Positions 1-8,985 are shown, numbered from the stretch's first letter. The stretch is 42,186 bases of DNA from Candidatus Thiodiazotropha sp. (ex Monitilora ramsayi) (GCA_025655575.1 JAHXIP010000029.1:1-42186); one strand, 5' to 3'. Notes: a model not told the origin generated them from the letters alone. Made by a program: numbers and translations.

Positions 1-87
1 GGCACTCATTTCACTGTCACCGGATTTTCCGCAGGCGGCCAGGGCGATGGTGCTACTCAGTGCGATAGCAATGATAGTTTTGTTCAT
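1..87 (-). CDS. Lipoprotein, N-terminal fragment (cut by window edge)
   Basis: Only the first 29 codons lie inside the window. They encode a short basic start (MNKT), a hydrophobic stretch and a lipobox LAAC followed by Gly-Lys-Ser, the signature of a type II (lipoprotein) signal peptide; Cys21 would be lipidated. A GAGGA ribosome-binding site stands about 7 bases before the ATG. The rest of the protein lies outside the window, so no function can be given. It follows hflD on the same strand with a gap of about 135 bases. Confidence 0.75.
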   Translation of the reverse strand, partial: MNKTIIAIALSSTIALAACGKSGDSEMSA

Positions 88-184
88 TTTTGAATCCTCA
101 GAAATATTGAAGTAGTTATGAGAGCTCAGCGCGTACCGCTGGTGGCTGATAGTTATATTACGTTTTATTCCTATCAAGCTGTGA

Positions 185-207
185 ATTGGTCGTTGATCTT
201 GACCAAT
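185..207 (-). terminator. Hairpin downstream of hflD
   Basis: Perfect 7-bp inverted repeat (ATTGGTC / GACCAAT) with a 9-base loop, 16 bases past the hflD stop codon. No clear U-tract follows on the minus strand, so it may be a weak terminator or a processing hairpin rather than a classical Rho-independent terminator. Confidence 0.35.
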
Positions 208-222
208 GTTCACAAACGAGAG

Positions 223-843
223 TCAGAGACTGTCGAGGAGTCCGTGCAGGGTAGTAACCACGCGCTTTCGGTTGAAAAGGAGTTGCCGCCGGCGCCCTCC
301 CATCTGACGCCAGAGCATGGCAGCTCTGATGCCCGCTAGCAGCAGGGCGCGGATTCGGTTGACGTTATCGGGATTTTGTAGATAGACAGGCTCGCCACTG
401 ACCATGATACGGGGCTGCAGCGTACTGATGTTCTCTGCATAGATATCTGCCAGAGAAGCGAGGATATTGCTATGTGTTTGCGGAAAGTGTGGCAGGCGTG
501 CAGCTGTGTTTTTAATGCCTTCGCTGATGCTTTCCAGACGTTCGCTATCACCGATAAGCTTGCGTTCCAATTGCACCAGACTGAGCAGGTATCGTGTCAG
601 CTCATTGTCACGGGGCTCGCTGCCGCTGAGTTGCCGGTGGGCCAGGCGCAGGCCAGGTGCAAGATTCTGCAGACTGCCGAATACGTCAAGCACCTGGGCA
701 GTATCCACCTGAAACAGACTGTGGATATTGCCCGTCAGGGCTTGGGCATCGGCCAAGCCTTTGTGTGCCACTTGCTGTGCCAGATGACAGGCCTGGAAGA
801 GCCCCGCCAGGGCGATGGCCCGGTCGTTATCATTATATTTCAT
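223..843 (-). CDS. hflD: High-frequency lysogenization protein HflD homologue
   Basis: About 206 residues, close to the E. coli HflD length. Family features visible are the N-terminal ALAGLFQACHLAQQVAHKG helix, the central LTRYLLSLVQLERKL segment and the C-terminal LLAGIRAAMLWRQMGG motif. HflD is a peripheral membrane protein that modulates phage lambda CII stability in E. coli; its housekeeping role is unclear. The frame is open further upstream, but the start is placed at the ATG at 843 because it forms an ATGA overlap with the mnmA stop codon and begins the conserved sequence MKYNDND. The mnmA-hflD pairing matches E. coli gene order and implies translational coupling. Confidence 0.93.
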   Translation of the reverse strand: MKYNDNDRAIALAGLFQACHLAQQVAHKGLADAQALTGNIHSLFQVDTAQVLDVFGSLQNLAPGLRLAHRQLSGSEPRDNELTRYLLSLVQLERKLIGDSERLESISEGIKNTAARLPHFPQTHSNILASLADIYAENISTLQPRIMVSGEPVYLQNPDNVNRIRALLLAGIRAAMLWRQMGGRRRQLLFNRKRVVTTLHGLLDSL

Positions 844-1934
844 GGTGTGTTGTAAGCTGACTCGATGATGCCGCCGCCGAGGCATTCCTGATTCTGGTAA
901 ATGACAATTGACTGGCCGGGTGTGACCGCTCTTTGTGGTTGTGGGAAGACGACTTTAAGCTGATCGTCCGATGCTTGTCTTATTTCACAGGTCTGTAAGG
1001 GCTGGCGATGACGGATGCGTGCTGAACATCTTAGCGGCATAGCGGGGGCTTGACCTGCAACCCAATGAAGCTGGCCGGCTTCCAGTATATTGCGCATCAA
1101 CATGGGGTGGTTATGACCCTGTGCGGCAATCAGCCTGTTCCTCTTTAGATCTTTTCCCACAACGTACCAGGGCGTTTCATCTGCATCCTGTCTACCGCCG
1201 ATCCCCAGGCCCTGACGTTGCCCAAGGGTATAGTACATTAGTCCTTGATGCTTGCCGATAACTTCTCCCGCGGGATCTTCTATGTCACCCGGTTGAGCAG
1301 GCAGATAGCGCTGGAGAAAGTCACGGAACTTGCGCTCCCCAATGAAGCAGATCCCCGTGCTGTCCTTTTTCTTGTGATTGGGAAAACCGGCCTGTGCTGC
1401 AATATCCCTGACTTGGTTTTTTTCAAGCCCGCCCAGGGGGAATAGGGCATTACGTAGCTGTGCCTGGTTGAGCATGTAGAGAAAGTAGGTTTGATCCTTG
1501 TTCTCATCCTCTGCACGTAAAAGCTGGTAAATGTCATCAGAGGTGCTCTTCGATGCGTAGTGACCTGTGGCGATATGGCTGGCGCCGAGTTGATCCACCG
1601 CATAGTCGAGAAAGGCTCTGAATTTGATCTCACGGTTACAAAGTACATCTGGATTGGGAGTTCTTCCCGCGCGATACTCATCTAGAAAATAGGTAAATAC
1701 CCGGTCCCAATACTCTGCGGAAAAGTTGACGGTATGTAGCGGTATCCCCAACCTATCGGCAACCGCCTGAGCATCGTTGAGGTCCTCAGTGGCAGAGCAG
1801 TACTCCGCTGTATCATCTTCCTCCCAGTTTTTCATGAAGAGGCCTTCCACGTCATAGCCCTGCTGTTTTAGCAGGAGGGCGGCGACGGATGAGTCGACCC
1901 CACCAGACAGGCCTACAATAACTTTAGCGGGCAT
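840..1934 (-). CDS. mnmA: tRNA-specific 2-thiouridylase MnmA
   Basis: 364 residues, the usual family length. MnmA uses ATP to activate U34 of tRNA-Lys, -Glu and -Gln and inserts sulfur received from the Tus relay, giving the 2-thio group of mnm5s2U34. The PP-loop SGGVDSS lies at residues 10-16. The catalytic cysteine pair is visible in NPDVLCNREIKF (near residue 100) and STGICFIGER (near residue 197), and GHYA and YYTLGQRQGLGIGG are family motifs. GAGGG stands 8 bases before the ATG. The start overlaps the end of rluE by 11 bases and the stop overlaps hflD, so these genes form one operon. Confidence 0.97.
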   Translation of the reverse strand: MPAKVIVGLSGGVDSSVAALLLKQQGYDVEGLFMKNWEEDDTAEYCSATEDLNDAQAVADRLGIPLHTVNFSAEYWDRVFTYFLDEYRAGRTPNPDVLCNREIKFRAFLDYAVDQLGASHIATGHYASKSTSDDIYQLLRAEDENKDQTYFLYMLNQAQLRNALFPLGGLEKNQVRDIAAQAGFPNHKKKDSTGICFIGERKFRDFLQRYLPAQPGDIEDPAGEVIGKHQGLMYYTLGQRQGLGIGGRQDADETPWYVVGKDLKRNRLIAAQGHNHPMLMRNILEAGQLHWVAGQAPAMPLRCSARIRHRQPLQTCEIRQASDDQLKVVFPQPQRAVTPGQSIVIYQNQECLGGGIIESAYNTP

Positions 1935-2505
1935 TCCGATGCCCTCGTTCTAGTGGTGCTGTGGGTGTTTTGGGGTGTTGGATTTTTCGCCAGCTACCGG
2001 GTTCGAGGTCTCGTAACGCCCACTCGCCGACCTGCATTCGAATCAGTCGTAGCGTGGGGTGACCAACGGCGGCAGTCATACGCCGTACCTGTCGATTGCG
2101 ACCTTCGCGGATCTTGAGTTCCAGCCAACTGGTGGGTATTGCAGCACGATAGCGAACTGGTGGATCTCTTGGCCAGAGATCGGGTTCTGTCAGTCGTTTG
2201 ACCTTGGCTGGATAAGTCATCCCATCCTTAAGCTCAAGGCCTTCCCGCAGTTGAACCAATGCGTCATTCTCCACTATACCATCGACCTGTACCCAATAGG
2301 TTTTCCAGGTCTTGTGTTTGGGGTCGGTGAGTTTGTGCTGCAGCGTCCCATCATCGGTCAGCAGCAGGAGTCCTTCGCTGTCCCGGTCGAGACGGCCTGC
2401 AGGATAGACGCCTTTTATCGGAATATAATCGGCCAGCGTTGCACGACCATCGCCATCCGTAAACTGGGTGAGTACGCCGTAGGGTTTGTTGAAAAGAACC
2501 AGCAT
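1924..2505 (-). CDS. rluE: 23S rRNA pseudouridine synthase, RluE type
   Basis: 193 residues of the RsuA/RluB/E/F family. The catalytic motif GRLDRDSEGLLLLTDDG is visible near residues 37-53, with the nucleophilic Asp in RLDRD. LFNKPYGVLTQF at the N terminus and REGRNRQVRRM near the C terminus are also family motifs. There is no separate S4 domain, as in E. coli RluE, which modifies U2457 of 23S rRNA. The assignment to RluE is supported by position: rluE lies near icd and mnmA in E. coli. An in-frame TAA directly precedes the ATG at 2505 and fixes the start. It overlaps mnmA by 11 bases. Confidence 0.9.
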   Translation of the reverse strand: MLVLFNKPYGVLTQFTDGDGRATLADYIPIKGVYPAGRLDRDSEGLLLLTDDGTLQHKLTDPKHKTWKTYWVQVDGIVENDALVQLREGLELKDGMTYPAKVKRLTEPDLWPRDPPVRYRAAIPTSWLELKIREGRNRQVRRMTAAVGHPTLRLIRMQVGEWALRDLEPGSWRKIQHPKTPTAPLERGHRNAR

Positions 2506-2693
2506 TTAGTACGCAATGGTCATCGGGTTTATGCCTGATGATTTTAGTGATCCTGAAAATCCGCCTATTATGCTTGAATACTACCCGATAGTTAATTCAA
2601 GTGGTTATATGAAAAGTGCTGAACAGGATGCTGGTGGCCGGAAAGCTATGTGTTGGTGCTGTAAAAAACTATTGGCCGATCCGAATGACCAGT

Positions 2694-3914
2694 CTATTTT
2701 TTTACCGCTGGGATCTTAAGCTCGGCTAGATCGACTGAGCGCGCATTAAAAAAACGGGTACAGCCTTTGCCTGATTGCTTGGCCTGGTAAAGCGCAATAT
2801 CGGCTTGTCTGATCAGGTTGGAGAAAGACTCTCCATCATCAGGAAAGATGGAGATTCCGATGCTGCACCCGGGATTGAATTGGTGTTCATTGAGAGCCAC
2901 GGTCTCGTTTACCTCCTGTAGAATCCTCTCCGAGATTCTCTCCACATCGGTGATTTCATCGAAGTCTTCCAGCAGTACGATAAATTCGTCACCTCCATAG
3001 CGTGCTGTGTCACCCTTAGTCAGTGATAAGGTATCTGATAGACGCAAAGCGGATTTTAGTCGCTTGGCGATCACGATTAGAATCTCGTCTCCCATTGCAT
3101 GTCCCAAGGTGTCGTTGATCTCTTTGAAATTATCCAAGTCGATGAGCAGAACAGCGAGACGGGTGTTACGTCTCAGACAGCGCTCAAGGGCTCGATCCGC
3201 CTGCTCACTGAACCAGCGGCGATTGGTCAAGCCTGTCAAAGGGTCGATATAGGCAAACTCCTCCAATCGCTGATTGGCACTTGATAGTTCATCGACCAGG
3301 TCATGCTTTTCGTATTTAACGCGTAACCCGTTTTTAAAACTATTGTGATAGATATGGCCCGTGACCATCACGATAGCGCTGTAGGCCAGGGCAAGGACAC
3401 TGAATTCCAGATTGGATTCCTGGCTGATGAAGTAGGACCAGTATTGGAGTGAAAATAGAATCGGACAGGTAAAGGCGTAATAGACGGGCAGCTTGAGTGC
3501 ATTGTTTGGTAGTGCTGCCAGAGGTATGCCAATCAGTGTGACAAGGATGATGATGTGGTCGTAAAGCGAAAAGTTTTCTTGCAGAATCACGACCAGAAGT
3601 GACCAGAGCACACCGGCACAGAACGTGAGAATGGTATAGATTATCAGCCATGCTTGTGAATAGCGGTCATGAATCAGTGTGCTTTCTCGAACACTGCGTA
3701 GAATCAGGCGTAGGAGATTGACGGTTATCTGCGCTAATGCCCAACTAAGGATGATCTGATTCTCCTCATAGGAACCGTATAGCGTACTCAATAGGAGAAC
3801 GGTCACAACCATCGATGAGAATAAGGTAATGGGTGCGTTCTTGTAGAGTAGGTCGAGCAACTCCCGACCGGTGAATGTATCGATATTCGTATTTTGTACA
3901 ACCTGATTGTCCAT
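2694..3914 (-). CDS. Membrane-anchored diguanylate cyclase (GGDEF)
   Basis: 406 residues. The N-terminal half (about residues 25-195) has around six hydrophobic segments and is a membrane sensor domain that I cannot place in a named MASE family. A short linker with coiled-coil character (ELSSANQRLEEFAYIDPLTGLTNRRW) leads into a GGDEF domain with an intact GGDEF signature at residues 307-311 and the DNFKEINDTLGHAMGDE motif, so synthesis of c-di-GMP is expected. The inhibitory I-site (RxxD just before GGDEF) is not recognisable: the aligned segment reads TKGD and is one residue closer than usual, suggesting loss of product inhibition. It lies upstream of rluE on the same strand, 188 bases away, and is probably a separate unit. 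Confidence 0.9.
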   Translation of the reverse strand: MDNQVVQNTNIDTFTGRELLDLLYKNAPITLFSSMVVTVLLLSTLYGSYEENQIILSWALAQITVNLLRLILRSVRESTLIHDRYSQAWLIIYTILTFCAGVLWSLLVVILQENFSLYDHIIILVTLIGIPLAALPNNALKLPVYYAFTCPILFSLQYWSYFISQESNLEFSVLALAYSAIVMVTGHIYHNSFKNGLRVKYEKHDLVDELSSANQRLEEFAYIDPLTGLTNRRWFSEQADRALERCLRRNTRLAVLLIDLDNFKEINDTLGHAMGDEILIVIAKRLKSALRLSDTLSLTKGDTARYGGDEFIVLLEDFDEITDVERISERILQEVNETVALNEHQFNPGCSIGISIFPDDGESFSNLIRQADIALYQAKQSGKGCTRFFNARSVDLAELKIPAVKK

Positions 3915-4093
3915 AACTGACGCACCCCTATCCTTTTTATTGATTTTTTTAATATAGCCGCTTGTGTCTTGTTATTTCCCCATATTTTCCAGGGGCTCAA
4001 CAGTCAAGACACTACATTCGAATACAGAAAAACAAGCGGGTTTTCATAATCTAGTCTAGGCTAGAAGCTTTTTCAGGCGAGGTAACTCAATCG

Positions 4094-5350
4094 ATGTTCT
4101 CCGATAAAATCTCTATTCCACCGGAAGGCAGTGCCATTACTGTTGGTGGCGATGCTAAACCCACAGTCCCTGATAATCCGATTATTCCATTTATTGAGGG
4201 AGATGGTATTGGCGCAGATATCACACCGGTTATGCAACAGGTGATCGATACGGCTGTTGAGAGAGCCTACACCGGTCGTAGGAAGATTCATTGGATGGAG
4301 ATTTATGCGGGTGAGAAGGCCAATCGTGTCTATGGTGAGGGTGAGTGGTTGCCTGAGGAGACGATAGCGGCACTCAAGCAGTTTCCGGTTTCCATCAAGG
4401 GGCCGCTGACGACGCCTGTGGGGGGCGGGATTCGTTCTCTTAACGTGGCCATGCGTCAGATGCTTGATCTCTATGTCTGTATCCGGCCTGTGCGCTATTT
4501 CAGTGGCACCCCCAGCCCGCTGAAGCATCCTGAGAAAACGGACATGGTCATCTTCCGAGAAAATACCGAGGATATATACGCCGGCATTGAATGGCAGGCA
4601 GGGACGGCAGATGCTGAAAAGGTATTACGTTTTCTACAGGATGAGATGGGCGTAGATAAGATTCGCTTTCCTGCCACTTCCAGTATCGGCATCAAGCCAG
4701 TGTCGGAAGAAGGTACCCGGCGTCTGGTTCGAAGGGCCATTCAATATGCCATCGACAACGACAGGGATTCTCTGACGTTGGTGCATAAGGGCAATATCAT
4801 GAAGTTTACTGAGGGGTCCTTTAAAAACTGGGGTTATGAATTGGTGAAGGAGGAGTTTGAGGCTGAGGAGATGGATGGCGGGCCGTGGTGCAAACTGGCT
4901 AATCCTATGACTGGAAGAGAAATCATCGTTAAGGATGTGATCGCCGATGCTTTCCTGCAGGAGATTCTGCTTCATCCCGAGGATTTCAGTGTCATTGCCA
5001 CACTCAACCTCAACGGTGACTTTATTTCCGATGCACTTGCCGCACAGGTCGGTGGTATCGGCATAGCGCCGGGTGCCAATCTCTCTGATGAGGTGGCCAT
5101 TTTTGAAGCCACGCACGGAACGGCCCCCAAGATCGCAGGGCAAAATCGTGCAAATCCTGGATCATTACTGCTCTCAGCAGAGATGATGTTACTTCATATG
5201 GGCTGGCGCGATGCCGCCGACCTGGTTGTAAAAGGCATTTCGGGTGCGATACATGCACACACGGTGACAGAAGACTTCGCCAGCCAGATGGAGAATGCCG
5301 TACTGGTTGGAACTGAAGAGTTCGGACAGGCAGTAATTGCTCACATGTAG
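4094..5350 (+). CDS. icd: Isocitrate dehydrogenase, NADP-dependent
   Basis: 418 residues, close to the 416 of E. coli Icd. It oxidatively decarboxylates isocitrate to 2-oxoglutarate in the TCA cycle. Visible motifs are FIEGDGIG, the substrate loop GGGIRSLNVAMRQ with Ser115 (equivalent to Ser113 phosphorylated by AceK in E. coli), RENTEDIYAGIEW, HKGNIMKFTEG, NLNGDFISDALAAQVGG, and the cofactor segment EATHGTAPKIAGQ, which fits NADP use. No aceK is seen nearby. The ATG at 4094 is preceded by GAGG about 12 bases upstream. It is transcribed opposite to rluE and the cyclase and ends facing the cold-shock gene. Confidence 0.97.
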   Translation: MFSDKISIPPEGSAITVGGDAKPTVPDNPIIPFIEGDGIGADITPVMQQVIDTAVERAYTGRRKIHWMEIYAGEKANRVYGEGEWLPEETIAALKQFPVSIKGPLTTPVGGGIRSLNVAMRQMLDLYVCIRPVRYFSGTPSPLKHPEKTDMVIFRENTEDIYAGIEWQAGTADAEKVLRFLQDEMGVDKIRFPATSSIGIKPVSEEGTRRLVRRAIQYAIDNDRDSLTLVHKGNIMKFTEGSFKNWGYELVKEEFEAEEMDGGPWCKLANPMTGREIIVKDVIADAFLQEILLHPEDFSVIATLNLNGDFISDALAAQVGGIGIAPGANLSDEVAIFEATHGTAPKIAGQNRANPGSLLLSAEMMLLHMGWRDAADLVVKGISGAIHAHTVTEDFASQMENAVLVGTEEFGQAVIAHM

Positions 5351-5365
5351 CTATTTAAAATGAAA

Positions 5366-5391
5366 CGGCCGATGATTGGGATCATCGGCCG
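5366..5391. terminator. Convergent terminator between icd and cspD-like gene
   Basis: Perfect 11-bp stem (CGGCCGATGAT / ATCATCGGCCG) with loop TGGG, lying between two convergent stop codons. In the minus direction it is followed by a T-rich run (TTTCATTTT), so it best terminates the cold-shock gene. On the plus strand the U-tract is missing. Confidence 0.7.
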
Positions 5392-5426
5392 CGTGCTATC
5401 GCTCGACGGTAACGCCGAGACTGTGA

Positions 5427-5639
5427 CTATTCGTTCGATACCCGTTGTATATTGGTTGCGTGCAGGCCTTTCGGACCCTGGCTGATATCAAACTGTACCT
5501 TTTGACCCTCTTTCAAAGTTTTGTAACCGTCCATCTCGATGGATGAGAAATGTACGAAGACATCCTGCTCACCATCTTCCGGTGTTACGAAACCATAGCC
5601 CTTGGCGTTGTTAAACCACTTTACGACTCCAGTCGCCAT
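5427..5639 (-). CDS. cspD: Cold-shock domain protein (CspD-like)
   Basis: 70 residues forming a single cold-shock OB-fold. The RNA-binding motifs RNP1 (KGYGFV) and RNP2 (VFVHF) are both present, along with the aromatic patch around VVKWFNNAKGYGF. It binds single-stranded nucleic acid; CspD in E. coli inhibits replication in stationary phase, but paralogues act as RNA chaperones. The symbol is given because the gene is divergent from clpS-clpA, as cspD is in E. coli; sequence alone does not separate it from other Csp paralogues. GAGGAG stands about 7 bases before the ATG at 5639. Confidence 0.85.
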   Translation of the reverse strand: MATGVVKWFNNAKGYGFVTPEDGEQDVFVHFSSIEMDGYKTLKEGQKVQFDISQGPKGLHATNIQRVSNE

Positions 5640-6138
5640 TGCTAATACTCCTCAGCTATCCACTGCCGGAGTGGGGGATATTGTCGCAGACAGCAGAATT
5701 GAGAGAGCCCCTTGGGAGTGCGAATGTTGCGCCTTGCCATTGGACCCGCTTGGGAAAGCCAGTCCTTCATGGTAATGCTACCTCAAACGCCAATTTCCTT
5801 TCGAGGTCCGCTCAACGGCAGATTTCTACGTATTATTGTTAAGAGTGAAAATCACTCCATCCACTCACTCAAGCATAATTACATTGGTGATACTCATTGG
5901 GCGTTACGATAACGCCTCAAAAACCAGCGTCATGGCTCTCTTTGGCGGAGTCCTTTGTCAACGCTGTAGAGAGAAGTATAGTGTGGTAGCGTTGTGGGTC
6001 AACACTAAGCCGACATGTTTGCTTGGTATTGTATTAGTCAATTAGTATCATCCCTTATTCTTACGGGGTAATCCCCGTATATTTTCCGGAGAATAATTCC
6101 GCTTTTCAGGCGTTGAAGGCCTGCTAGAATCACACAGT
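5640..6138. promoter_or_regulatory. Divergent cspD/clpS intergenic region
   Basis: About 500 bases without a credible gene; the short open frames here lack family resemblance or good ribosome-binding sites. It must hold the outward promoters of the cold-shock gene and of clpS-clpA. Two perfect inverted repeats stand out. GGCGTTA-CGA-TAACGCC is at 5900-5916. TACGGGG-TAAT-CCCCGTA is at 6062-6079, 60 bases before clpS. The second is followed by TATTTTCC and could be an operator, a leader hairpin or a small terminator. Confidence 0.5.
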
Positions 6139-6459
6139 ATGAGCAGTAAAGAACAAACCTCACATGATGACGGACTGGCCCTACAGGAGGCGGTGCCAAA
6201 ACTCAAAAAGCCGCCTCTCTACAAGGTCATTATCCTCAATGACGACTTCACCCCGATGGAATTCGTGGTGCAGGTATTGGAGTCTTTTTTTGATATGGAT
6301 AGAGAGAAAGCTACAAGAGTGATGTTGCATGTCCATACAAGGGGAGTGGGTGTATGTGGCGTGTTCACCAAAGACATAGCTGAGACAAAAGTGTCTATAG
6401 TCAATGAATACTCCCGTAGTAACCAGCATCCACTACTTTGCACTATGGAGGAGTCCTGA
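6139..6459 (+). CDS. clpS: ClpS, N-degron adaptor of ClpAP
   Basis: 106 residues, the normal ClpS length. ClpS captures proteins with Phe, Leu, Trp or Tyr at the N terminus and delivers them to ClpA. Visible are a flexible N-terminal arm, the core motif YKVIILNDDFTPMEFVV with the NDD/TPMEF residues that form the N-degron pocket, and HVHTRGVGVCGVFTKDIAE. It is followed 24 bases later by clpA on the same strand, the standard arrangement. Confidence 0.97.
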   Translation: MSSKEQTSHDDGLALQEAVPKLKKPPLYKVIILNDDFTPMEFVVQVLESFFDMDREKATRVMLHVHTRGVGVCGVFTKDIAETKVSIVNEYSRSNQHPLLCTMEES

Positions 6460-6483
6460 CAGCCTCCTTGGAGTCCGAATCAG

Positions 6484-8760
6484 ATGTTGAATAAAGAACT
6501 GGAATTTACCCTGAATCAAGCGTTCAAAGATGCCAAGGACAGGCATCATGAATTCATGACGGTTGATCATCTGCTGTTGGCGCTTTTGGATAACCCGGCG
6601 GCAGTTGCCGTACTCCATGCCTGTAGCGCAGATGTCGATAAGTTACGCCAGCAGGTGAGGGAATTCGTTGATCAGACAACACCACTGATTCCGGATGGTG
6701 ATGAACGGGAGATTCAGCCGACGCTGGGTTTTCAGCGTGTACTGCAGCGGGCCGTGTTTCATGTACAGTCATCCGGTAAGAACGAGGTGACTGGCGCAAA
6801 TGTTCTGGTTGCCATCTTCAACGAACAGGATTCCCAAGCTGTATTTTTTCTTGGCCAGCAGAAGGTCAGTCGACTTGATGTGGTTAACTACATATCACAC
6901 GGCATCTCCAAACTCGAGGATGGGGAACAGGATGCAATGGGCGGTGGTGAATTCAATGCCGATGTCAAAGGAGAGAACCAGGATAGCCCGTTAGAGACCT
7001 ATGCGTCTAACCTGAATCAACTGGCAGAGCAGGGCAAAATTGATCCTTTAATCGGTCGACAGTCTGAAGTGGAGAGAACCATACAGACCCTCTGCCGCCG
7101 TAGGAAAAATAACCCCTTGCTAGTGGGTGAAGCCGGTGTTGGTAAGACTGCCATTGCTGAGGGTCTGGCAAAGAAGATTGTTGACCAGGAAGTACCGGAG
7201 GTACTCTCAGGTGCGACAATCTATGCATTGGATCTGGGTGCGTTGGTGGCAGGCACCAAATACCGTGGTGATTTTGAAAAACGCCTGAAGGCAGTACTGG
7301 CGCAGTTGAAGCGAGAGCAGGACGTAGTGCTCTTCATTGATGAAATCCATACCATTATTGGTGCCGGTGCAGCCTCTGGTGGAGTGATGGATGCGTCCAA
7401 TCTGATCAAGCCGGTGTTGGCCTCCGGTGAACTGCGCTGTATCGGCTCCACCACCTATCAGGAGTTTCGCGGTATTTTCGAAAAAGACCGCGCGCTGGCG
7501 CGCCGATTCCAGAAGATCGATGTGGAAGAACCTACAGTCGAGGAGACAGTAGAGATCCTCAATGGTCTCAAGTCACGCTTTGAGGCGCATCACAACATCG
7601 AGTACACCCTGGAAGCTTTACGTAGCGCATCGGAGCTTTCAGACAAATATATCAACGACCGCCATCTCCCCGACAAGGCGATCGATGTCATCGATGAGGC
7701 GGGGGCCAATGTCCAGCTTCAACCGGAAGACGATCGTTTGAAGGTTATTGATGTAGAAGAGATTGAGGCAATCGTGGCCAAGATCGCACGTATTCCACCG
7801 AAAAAGGTCTCTACGACGGATACCGAGTCGTTACGCAATCTCTCCCGTGACCTGAAACTGGTCGTCTTCGGACAGGATGAGGCGATCCAGGCGCTTTCCG
7901 CATCGATTCGTATGAATCGCTCAGGCCTGGTCAACGAGGGGAGACCGGTAGGGTCTTTTCTGTTTGCCGGTCCTACGGGCGTAGGCAAAACAGAGATTAC
8001 ACGCCAACTGGCGCGCATCCTGGGTATGGAATTAATTCGTTTTGATATGTCGGAATACATGGAGCGGCATACAGTATCCCGATTGATTGGTGCACCTCCC
8101 GGCTATGTGGGTTTCGATCAGGGAGGCCTGATGACTGAAGAGATCGCCAAGCATCCGCACTGTGTCCTGTTGCTGGATGAGATCGAGAAGGCCCATCCGG
8201 ATGTCTTTAACCTGCTGTTACAGGTGATGGATCACGGTACCCTGACCGACAACAATGGCCGTAAGGCGGATTTCCGCAATGTAGTGATCGTCATGACCAC
8301 CAACGCTGGCGCACAGGAGATGAGCCGTTCATCCATCGGCTTCACCAGTCAGGATCACACCAGTGATGGCATGGAAGTGATAAAACGGATGTTTACCCCG
8401 GAATTCAGGAATCGTCTGGATGCGATTATCCAGTTCTCGGGCCTCTCGCAGGAACACATCGCCAAGGTAGTGGATAAATTTATCTTCGAGTTGGAAGGCC
8501 AGTTGCAGGAGAAGCAGGTGAGCCTGATCGTAGAACCGGAAGCCAGGGTCTGGCTGGCGGAACACGGGTATGACCCGAAAATGGGTGCACGACCCATGGC
8601 GCGCCTGATTCAGGAAGAGATCAAAAAGCCATTGGCTGAAGAACTGCTTTTCGGGAAGCTCATTGGTGGGGGGACTGTCAGAGTCGATGTCTTAGAAGGC
8701 AAACTTCAATTCGATATCATGGGTGAGTCGGTTGCCGGTGCCACCACAGAGGACGGCTAG
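6484..8760 (+). CDS. clpA: ClpA, AAA+ unfoldase of ClpAP protease
   Basis: 758 residues, matching E. coli ClpA. It unfolds substrates and feeds them into ClpP. Domains in order: the Clp N domain (about 1-145, the ClpS-binding part), first AAA+ module with Walker A GEAGVGKT near residue 215 and Walker B VVLFIDEIHT, and second AAA+ module with Walker A GPTGVGKT near residue 495 and sensor regions. The ClpP-docking IGF loop is present (SSIGFTSQ, near residue 618), so it is ClpA rather than ClpB or another Hsp100. No clpP is in the window. The stop lies 6 bases from the convergent infA stop. Confidence 0.97.
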   Translation: MLNKELEFTLNQAFKDAKDRHHEFMTVDHLLLALLDNPAAVAVLHACSADVDKLRQQVREFVDQTTPLIPDGDEREIQPTLGFQRVLQRAVFHVQSSGKNEVTGANVLVAIFNEQDSQAVFFLGQQKVSRLDVVNYISHGISKLEDGEQDAMGGGEFNADVKGENQDSPLETYASNLNQLAEQGKIDPLIGRQSEVERTIQTLCRRRKNNPLLVGEAGVGKTAIAEGLAKKIVDQEVPEVLSGATIYALDLGALVAGTKYRGDFEKRLKAVLAQLKREQDVVLFIDEIHTIIGAGAASGGVMDASNLIKPVLASGELRCIGSTTYQEFRGIFEKDRALARRFQKIDVEEPTVEETVEILNGLKSRFEAHHNIEYTLEALRSASELSDKYINDRHLPDKAIDVIDEAGANVQLQPEDDRLKVIDVEEIEAIVAKIARIPPKKVSTTDTESLRNLSRDLKLVVFGQDEAIQALSASIRMNRSGLVNEGRPVGSFLFAGPTGVGKTEITRQLARILGMELIRFDMSEYMERHTVSRLIGAPPGYVGFDQGGLMTEEIAKHPHCVLLLDEIEKAHPDVFNLLLQVMDHGTLTDNNGRKADFRNVVIVMTTNAGAQEMSRSSIGFTSQDHTSDGMEVIKRMFTPEFRNRLDAIIQFSGLSQEHIAKVVDKFIFELEGQLQEKQVSLIVEPEARVWLAEHGYDPKMGARPMARLIQEEIKKPLAEELLFGKLIGGGTVRVDVLEGKLQFDIMGESVAGATTEDG

Positions 8761-8766
8761 CAACGC

Positions 8767-8985
8767 TCAGCGTGCGCGATAGGTGATGCGTCCTTTGGAC
8801 AGATCATAGGGTGTCAGTTGCACGGTAACCTTGTCGCCGGTAAGGATACGGATATAGTGTTTACGCATCTTGCCGGAGATATGGGCAGTGACCACGTGAC
8901 CGTTTTCCAGTTCCACACGGAACATGGTATTCGGCAGGGTCTCGACCACTGTCCCTTCCATTTCGATAAAATCTTCTTTTGCCAT
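8767..8985 (-). CDS. infA: Translation initiation factor IF-1
   Basis: 72 residues, the standard IF-1 length: one S1/OB-fold that binds the ribosomal A site during initiation. MAKEDFIEMEGTVVETLPN and HISGKMRKHYIRILTGDKV are diagnostic. An in-frame ATG three codons upstream (8994) exists, but the AGGA ribosome-binding site is only about one base from it. The same site is about 10 bases from the ATG at 8985, which also gives the canonical MAKE start. Its position beside clpA matches E. coli; the serW tRNA found between them there is absent here. Confidence 0.97.
   Translation of the reverse strand: MAKEDFIEMEGTVVETLPNTMFRVELENGHVVTAHISGKMRKHYIRILTGDKVTVQLTPYDLSKGRITYRAR

Noticed and set aside
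2516..2719. Plus-strand open frame of 67 codons between rluE and the cyclase, with a CWCCKK segment
   Set aside because: Overlaps the cyclase 3' end, has no ribosome-binding site and no recognisable family.
8761..8766. tRNA-Ser (serW) expected between clpA and infA by analogy with E. coli
   Set aside because: The two stop codons are only 6 bases apart, so there is no room; no tRNA was recognised elsewhere.
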